Shown here: positions 61,202 through 64,000 of the stretch, piece by piece
Layout: the number at the start of each line of letters is the position of its first letter
How positions within the stretch are numbered: the stretch's first letter is position 1
DNA from: Betaproteobacteria bacterium
GTDB lineage: Bacteria; Bdellovibrionota_B; Oligoflexia; Silvanigrellales; Silvanigrellaceae
Assembly: GCA_016868315.1 (NCBI GenBank)
Contig: VGHE01000011.1
Coordinates: 1 to 64,000 of the forward strand
DNA length: 64,000 nucleotides
Direction of reading: 5' to 3'
Made by a program: the position numbers and the translations under genes
The notes under the pieces: generated by a model
Databases searched by the model: none
What the model was told of the DNA's origin: nothing
The model's input: only the letters and a program-made list of their open reading frames with translations

Positions 61202-63211
61202 TCATTCAGTCGGAGCCGAGCTCAGCATTGTGTTGAGCTCGGCTTCACTCATGACTGGGATACCAAGCTTCTTGGCCTGAACAAATTTCGACGAACCGGA
61301 TTCCTCGTTGCAAACCAAGTAATGAGTTTTTGATGAAACAGACGAAACGACCTTAGCACCCACGGTTTCGAGTTTTCTGACGTAAATTTCACGGGGCTGC
61401 GAGAGTGCTCCGGTGATGCAAATATTCTTCTCAAATAAAGGATGCCCTGCAAACGAGGCACGTTCTTGGAGGCTCGTATCCTCGACAACGCTAACATGTT
61501 TGAGCAGTTCATCGATCCAGGGCCGCCGCATCTGCAAAGACTCTAAAAAGTCTGCAGTGGACTTTTCGGCCCAACCTTTCTCCTGTGACAACTCGTCAGC
61601 GGTTGCCGCAAGCACTCGATCGAGAGTCGAAAAACGTGCAGCCACCTCGCGGCACTTCACAATCCCACCACGCTTCAATCCCAGCGAGGCCAGAAAAGTT
61701 GCCAGTGGAATTTTTTTCTTGGCCTGTATCGCAGCAACAAGATTCACGGCAGACTTTAGAGCAAAACCCTCGAGCTGAATGACATCCTCTACGCGCAGGG
61801 TAAAAAGATCCGCGGGAGTCTTGAGCAACCCCGTCTCGCGCAGCTTGGTGGTCGTTTTTTCAGACAACCCGATGATTTCAAGCGTCTGCACAAAGTAAAG
61901 AAGGCTTTCCTGATCTTTTGGTGCGCAAGAAATACTCTGCGAGCAATACAAATCAGGACCCGAAGCGGTGAGTAGATATCCGCACGGACAGGTTTGCGGA
62001 AATTGAAATTCCTTCTCAGCCGGCTTTTCCAGGCCAATGATGGAGGGAATAACCTCGCCGCTGCGCGTGATACGCACAAGTGCACCCGGTGCATAGCCAC
62101 CCGTACGAATGAATTCCGCATTGTGCAAAGTTGCATATGATATGACTGCACCCGAGAGTTGCACGGGTTTCACCTGTGCACGGAAGGTCATTTTACCACT
62201 GCGGCCGATGCTCGTTTCAATCTGCAAAATCTCAGTGATAGCGACTTCACTCTCTTGCTTGAAGGCGAGACTACCGCGCGGATGGTGGCTTGTCGCACCA
62301 AGTGCTTCAAAGAGCATCTCATCATTCAGGCGCAAAACGAGACCATCGATTTGGTGATCGCGATTTTGCTTGAATGCAGCGAGTGCGGTCTCTGCAAGCG
62401 CATCCATTTGATGTTGTCCGGAAATGAGTTGAGTTGTTCCCTCTGGCAAGCCTGTGTCGAATCCAAGCCGCTCCATCCACTTCAGTTTTTCGAAGTAGGT
62501 TTTGCCAAGCACTCGTGAAAATTCATCAGCATTCAGCAAAACATGTTCAGCTGTCACATCATTTTGTTTGCAGAAGGCAAGGACATCGTAGGCACGGAAC
62601 CTCAACACATTCAAAACATCGATTGCTTCGTCCACTTCTTTGCGACCGAAAGTTCCCGGAACTGCATTGCGGTAACTGTCGAAGCGTTCAGAGAAGCGTG
62701 GAAACTCACCTGTAGGAAAATACATCTCGCCGCGCACTTCAAAGCGCACCGATCCAATGAGCTCGAATTGAAGGTGCTTAGGTAAGCTCAAAACATGCAT
62801 CACATGTCGCGTCACATCCTCACCCAGTTGGCCATTTCCACGGGTACTGGCGCGAAACAAACGTCCAGAGAAATCATATTCAAGAGAGAGAGCCATGCCA
62901 TCAACTTTGTCGCTCAGCACAAGATCTCGGCCTGCAGCAAAGGTTGCCAGGTCACTCGGCTCATAAGATTTTGCAAGAGAAAGCATCAGCGGGCGATGAA
63001 GAACCTTGGCGGCGCTATCTTTGAGTTTGTAGCCTACAAAACTGAGCGCAGGATGATTCGGATCCAACCTGCGCAGTTGATTTTCGAGTTCATCATAGGC
63101 TTCATCGCTGATCGCAGCTCGACCGAGATAATATAACTCTTTGTATAACAGGATTTGTGAGGCGAGAGACTCAGTTTTAATTTCTTGGGGAACGGGTTGC
63201 TTCGGATTCAT
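61202..63211 (-). CDS. ligA: NAD+-dependent DNA ligase, divergent
   Basis: 669 residues (typical 670). Order is standard: Ia region (YLGRAAISDEAYDEL), nucleotidyltransferase with the adenylated Lys102 in SDKVDG, RGEMYFP, YATLHN and ITRSGEVIP of the OB fold, Cys4 zinc finger (CPCG...CSQSISC), helix-hairpin-helix and BRCT (CITGALSQPREI). The ExKxDG motif has Ser at the Glu position that contacts adenine, and TRGDG reads TRGNG. Domains are complete, so it is likely active. ATG 63211 is the natural start. It is the only ligA in view. Confidence 0.94.
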   Translation of the reverse strand: MNPKQPVPQEIKTESLASQILLYKELYYLGRAAISDEAYDELENQLRRLDPNHPALSFVGYKLKDSAAKVLHRPLMLSLAKSYEPSDLATFAAGRDLVLSDKVDGMALSLEYDFSGRLFRASTRGNGQLGEDVTRHVMHVLSLPKHLQFELIGSVRFEVRGEMYFPTGEFPRFSERFDSYRNAVPGTFGRKEVDEAIDVLNVLRFRAYDVLAFCKQNDVTAEHVLLNADEFSRVLGKTYFEKLKWMERLGFDTGLPEGTTQLISGQHQMDALAETALAAFKQNRDHQIDGLVLRLNDEMLFEALGATSHHPRGSLAFKQESEVAITEILQIETSIGRSGKMTFRAQVKPVQLSGAVISYATLHNAEFIRTGGYAPGALVRITRSGEVIPSIIGLEKPAEKEFQFPQTCPCGYLLTASGPDLYCSQSISCAPKDQESLLYFVQTLEIIGLSEKTTTKLRETGLLKTPADLFTLRVEDVIQLEGFALKSAVNLVAAIQAKKKIPLATFLASLGLKRGGIVKCREVAARFSTLDRVLAATADELSQEKGWAEKSTADFLESLQMRRPWIDELLKHVSVVEDTSLQERASFAGHPLFEKNICITGALSQPREIYVRKLETVGAKVVSSVSSKTHYLVCNEESGSSKFVQAKKLGIPVMSEAELNTMLSSAPTE

Positions 63212-63292
63212 TGCGCGGGTTCACTCCTGGTTGCCCACAGAGTGAACCGATTTGAGCCATACATCAACTGCCGCAGCGCTTGCTGAGCCTGT

Positions 63293-64000
63293 TCAGTTAG
63301 AAGAACCACTGAATTTTTCAGCATTCAGGACAATTCGGCGCTTTCTGCCCGCAAGTCCCAGAGTGCCATGATCCCATCCTGCGTATTTGAGGCGTGCCTT
63401 GGAGCCGTCTTGCACAAAAATCTCAGCTCTTTTGTTGAATTTGATTTCAACCTTTCCAGCGTTGTGCGTGCCGGAATAAATTTTCTTGCCGTCTGCCGTG
63501 ATCTGGATTTCGAGAGGTTCCGACAGAGTTAAAACGGCGGCCGTCGATCCAATCATGGCTACAGCACTGGGAGAGGGCGTCTCTGCGGATGCTTCTTGCT
63601 CCTGTGCTGCTACAACCGCAGCTTCTTCGCCCTCAGCCTCTGTTGCGGCGGCAGGTGCAGCGGTCTTGTTTGCATCGGAGCCTGTGACCTGGGCTGGAGC
63701 CTGAGGCTGAGGCTGTGGTTGAACCTGTGGTTGAACCTGGGGCTGAGCCTGACCGGCTGCGGAAGCGGTAAGATCGCCTGCCTGAGTGTTCGCGGCAACC
63801 TGGCCCATCGGAGGCTGTTGCGCTTCCGGCACAGTGTTATTTTCCACCACACTTGCCGCAGAGTTCTCTTGAGGATCGGATGGGCTCGTGGCCTGAACGC
63901 TTTCACTGGAACGGGAATCGACGTTTGTTGAATCGGTCGCAGGAGTGTCGGGGCGCATGAACACCTGTCCAACAAGCAGCGCAACAACCGAAGCAGCCAC
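63293..64000 (-). CDS. Membrane protein with RodZ-like C-terminus, 5' end outside window
   Basis: At least 235 residues; the frame is open to base 64000, where a GTG might start it but the N-terminus is probably beyond. A hydrophobic segment (SVVALLVGQVFM) near the visible start is followed by a Ser/Thr/Pro/Gln-rich linker with a PQ repeat (PQVQPQ) of about 130 residues. A beta domain of about 75 residues closes it (LSEPLEIQITADGKKIY, GTLGLAGRKRRIVL). One membrane helix, low-complexity linker and a small beta domain is the RodZ plan (HTH would be upstream). Call is tentative. Confidence 0.6.
   Translation of the reverse strand: MAASVVALLVGQVFMRPDTPATDSTNVDSRSSESVQATSPSDPQENSAASVVENNTVPEAQQPPMGQVAANTQAGDLTASAAGQAQPQVQPQVQPQPQPQAPAQVTGSDANKTAAPAAATEAEGEEAAVVAAQEQEASAETPSPSAVAMIGSTAAVLTLSEPLEIQITADGKKIYSGTHNAGKVEIKFNKRAEIFVQDGSKARLKYAGWDHGTLGLAGRKRRIVLNAEKFSGSSN

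Noticed and set aside
63690-63780. Tandem PQVQPQ-type repeat as a CRISPR or satellite
   Set aside because: It is in-frame low-complexity protein sequence in a membrane-protein linker, not a DNA repeat with spacers.

Overview
The window is chromosomal DNA of a diderm, LPS-bearing, proteobacteria-like organism with balanced GC. It carries lptD, a TamB-type gene beside an Omp85 gene, accD, folC, murA, many lipoproteins and a curvature-type L,D-peptidase. The mix of TPR lipoproteins, an Omp85 with a very long periplasmic region and an L,D-carboxypeptidase with an NTF2-like tail suggests a Bdellovibrionota/Oligoflexia-like lineage. That placement is an inference; the window has no rRNA to test it. 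I found no insertion sequence, prophage, CRISPR array or rRNA. Gene density is high, no gene-free stretch exceeds about 250 bases, and both end genes are cut by the window edge.

Left part (1-17.4 kb). A truncated lipoprotein gene (-) and a secreted protein gene (+) diverge. A CAU-anticodon tRNA follows, then a coupled minus-strand operon of an IMPase-type phosphatase, a lipoprotein and topB. Two plus-strand genes (one RdgC-like, one secreted) come next, then a minus-strand unit rlmM-hisH-hisF. A ParA ATPase is followed by a proline-rich protein that is not ParB, with a 20-bp palindrome in front. Secreted and TPR lipoprotein genes, tcdA and a small RRM protein complete this part.

Envelope region (17.4-46 kb). 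A minus-strand run of nine genes starts at 34233: an unknown protein, tamB, an Omp85 barrel gene, dus, then five overlapping genes for exported coiled-coil, helical and TPR proteins, a TPR lipoprotein and a stand-alone receiver protein. It is the best candidate here for an uncharacterised envelope machine. In the opposite direction lie accD-folC-lptD, meeting a murA with an altered active site, then tRNA-Val, membrane and helical unknowns, a Csd6/Pgp2/Bd1075-like peptidase, a bitopic protein and a matrixin-type lipoprotein protease.

Right part (46-64 kb). This holds rlmK, two unrelated lipoproteins, an M3 peptidase and rpsO separated by a bidirectional terminator. A tightly packed plus-strand unit follows: ribD, a tyrosine recombinase lacking its catalytic residues, a Ser/Thr kinase, a BtuF-like protein without a signal peptide, and a secreted thermonuclease. 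uvrC diverges from an RG-rich R3H protein. A ComEC-like channel, a short secreted protein, a divergent ligA and an incomplete membrane protein with a RodZ-like tail close the window.

Genes are often coupled by stop/start overlaps (TGATG, ATGA or GTGA), so many start calls are firm. Starts that remain doubtful are flagged in the entries.
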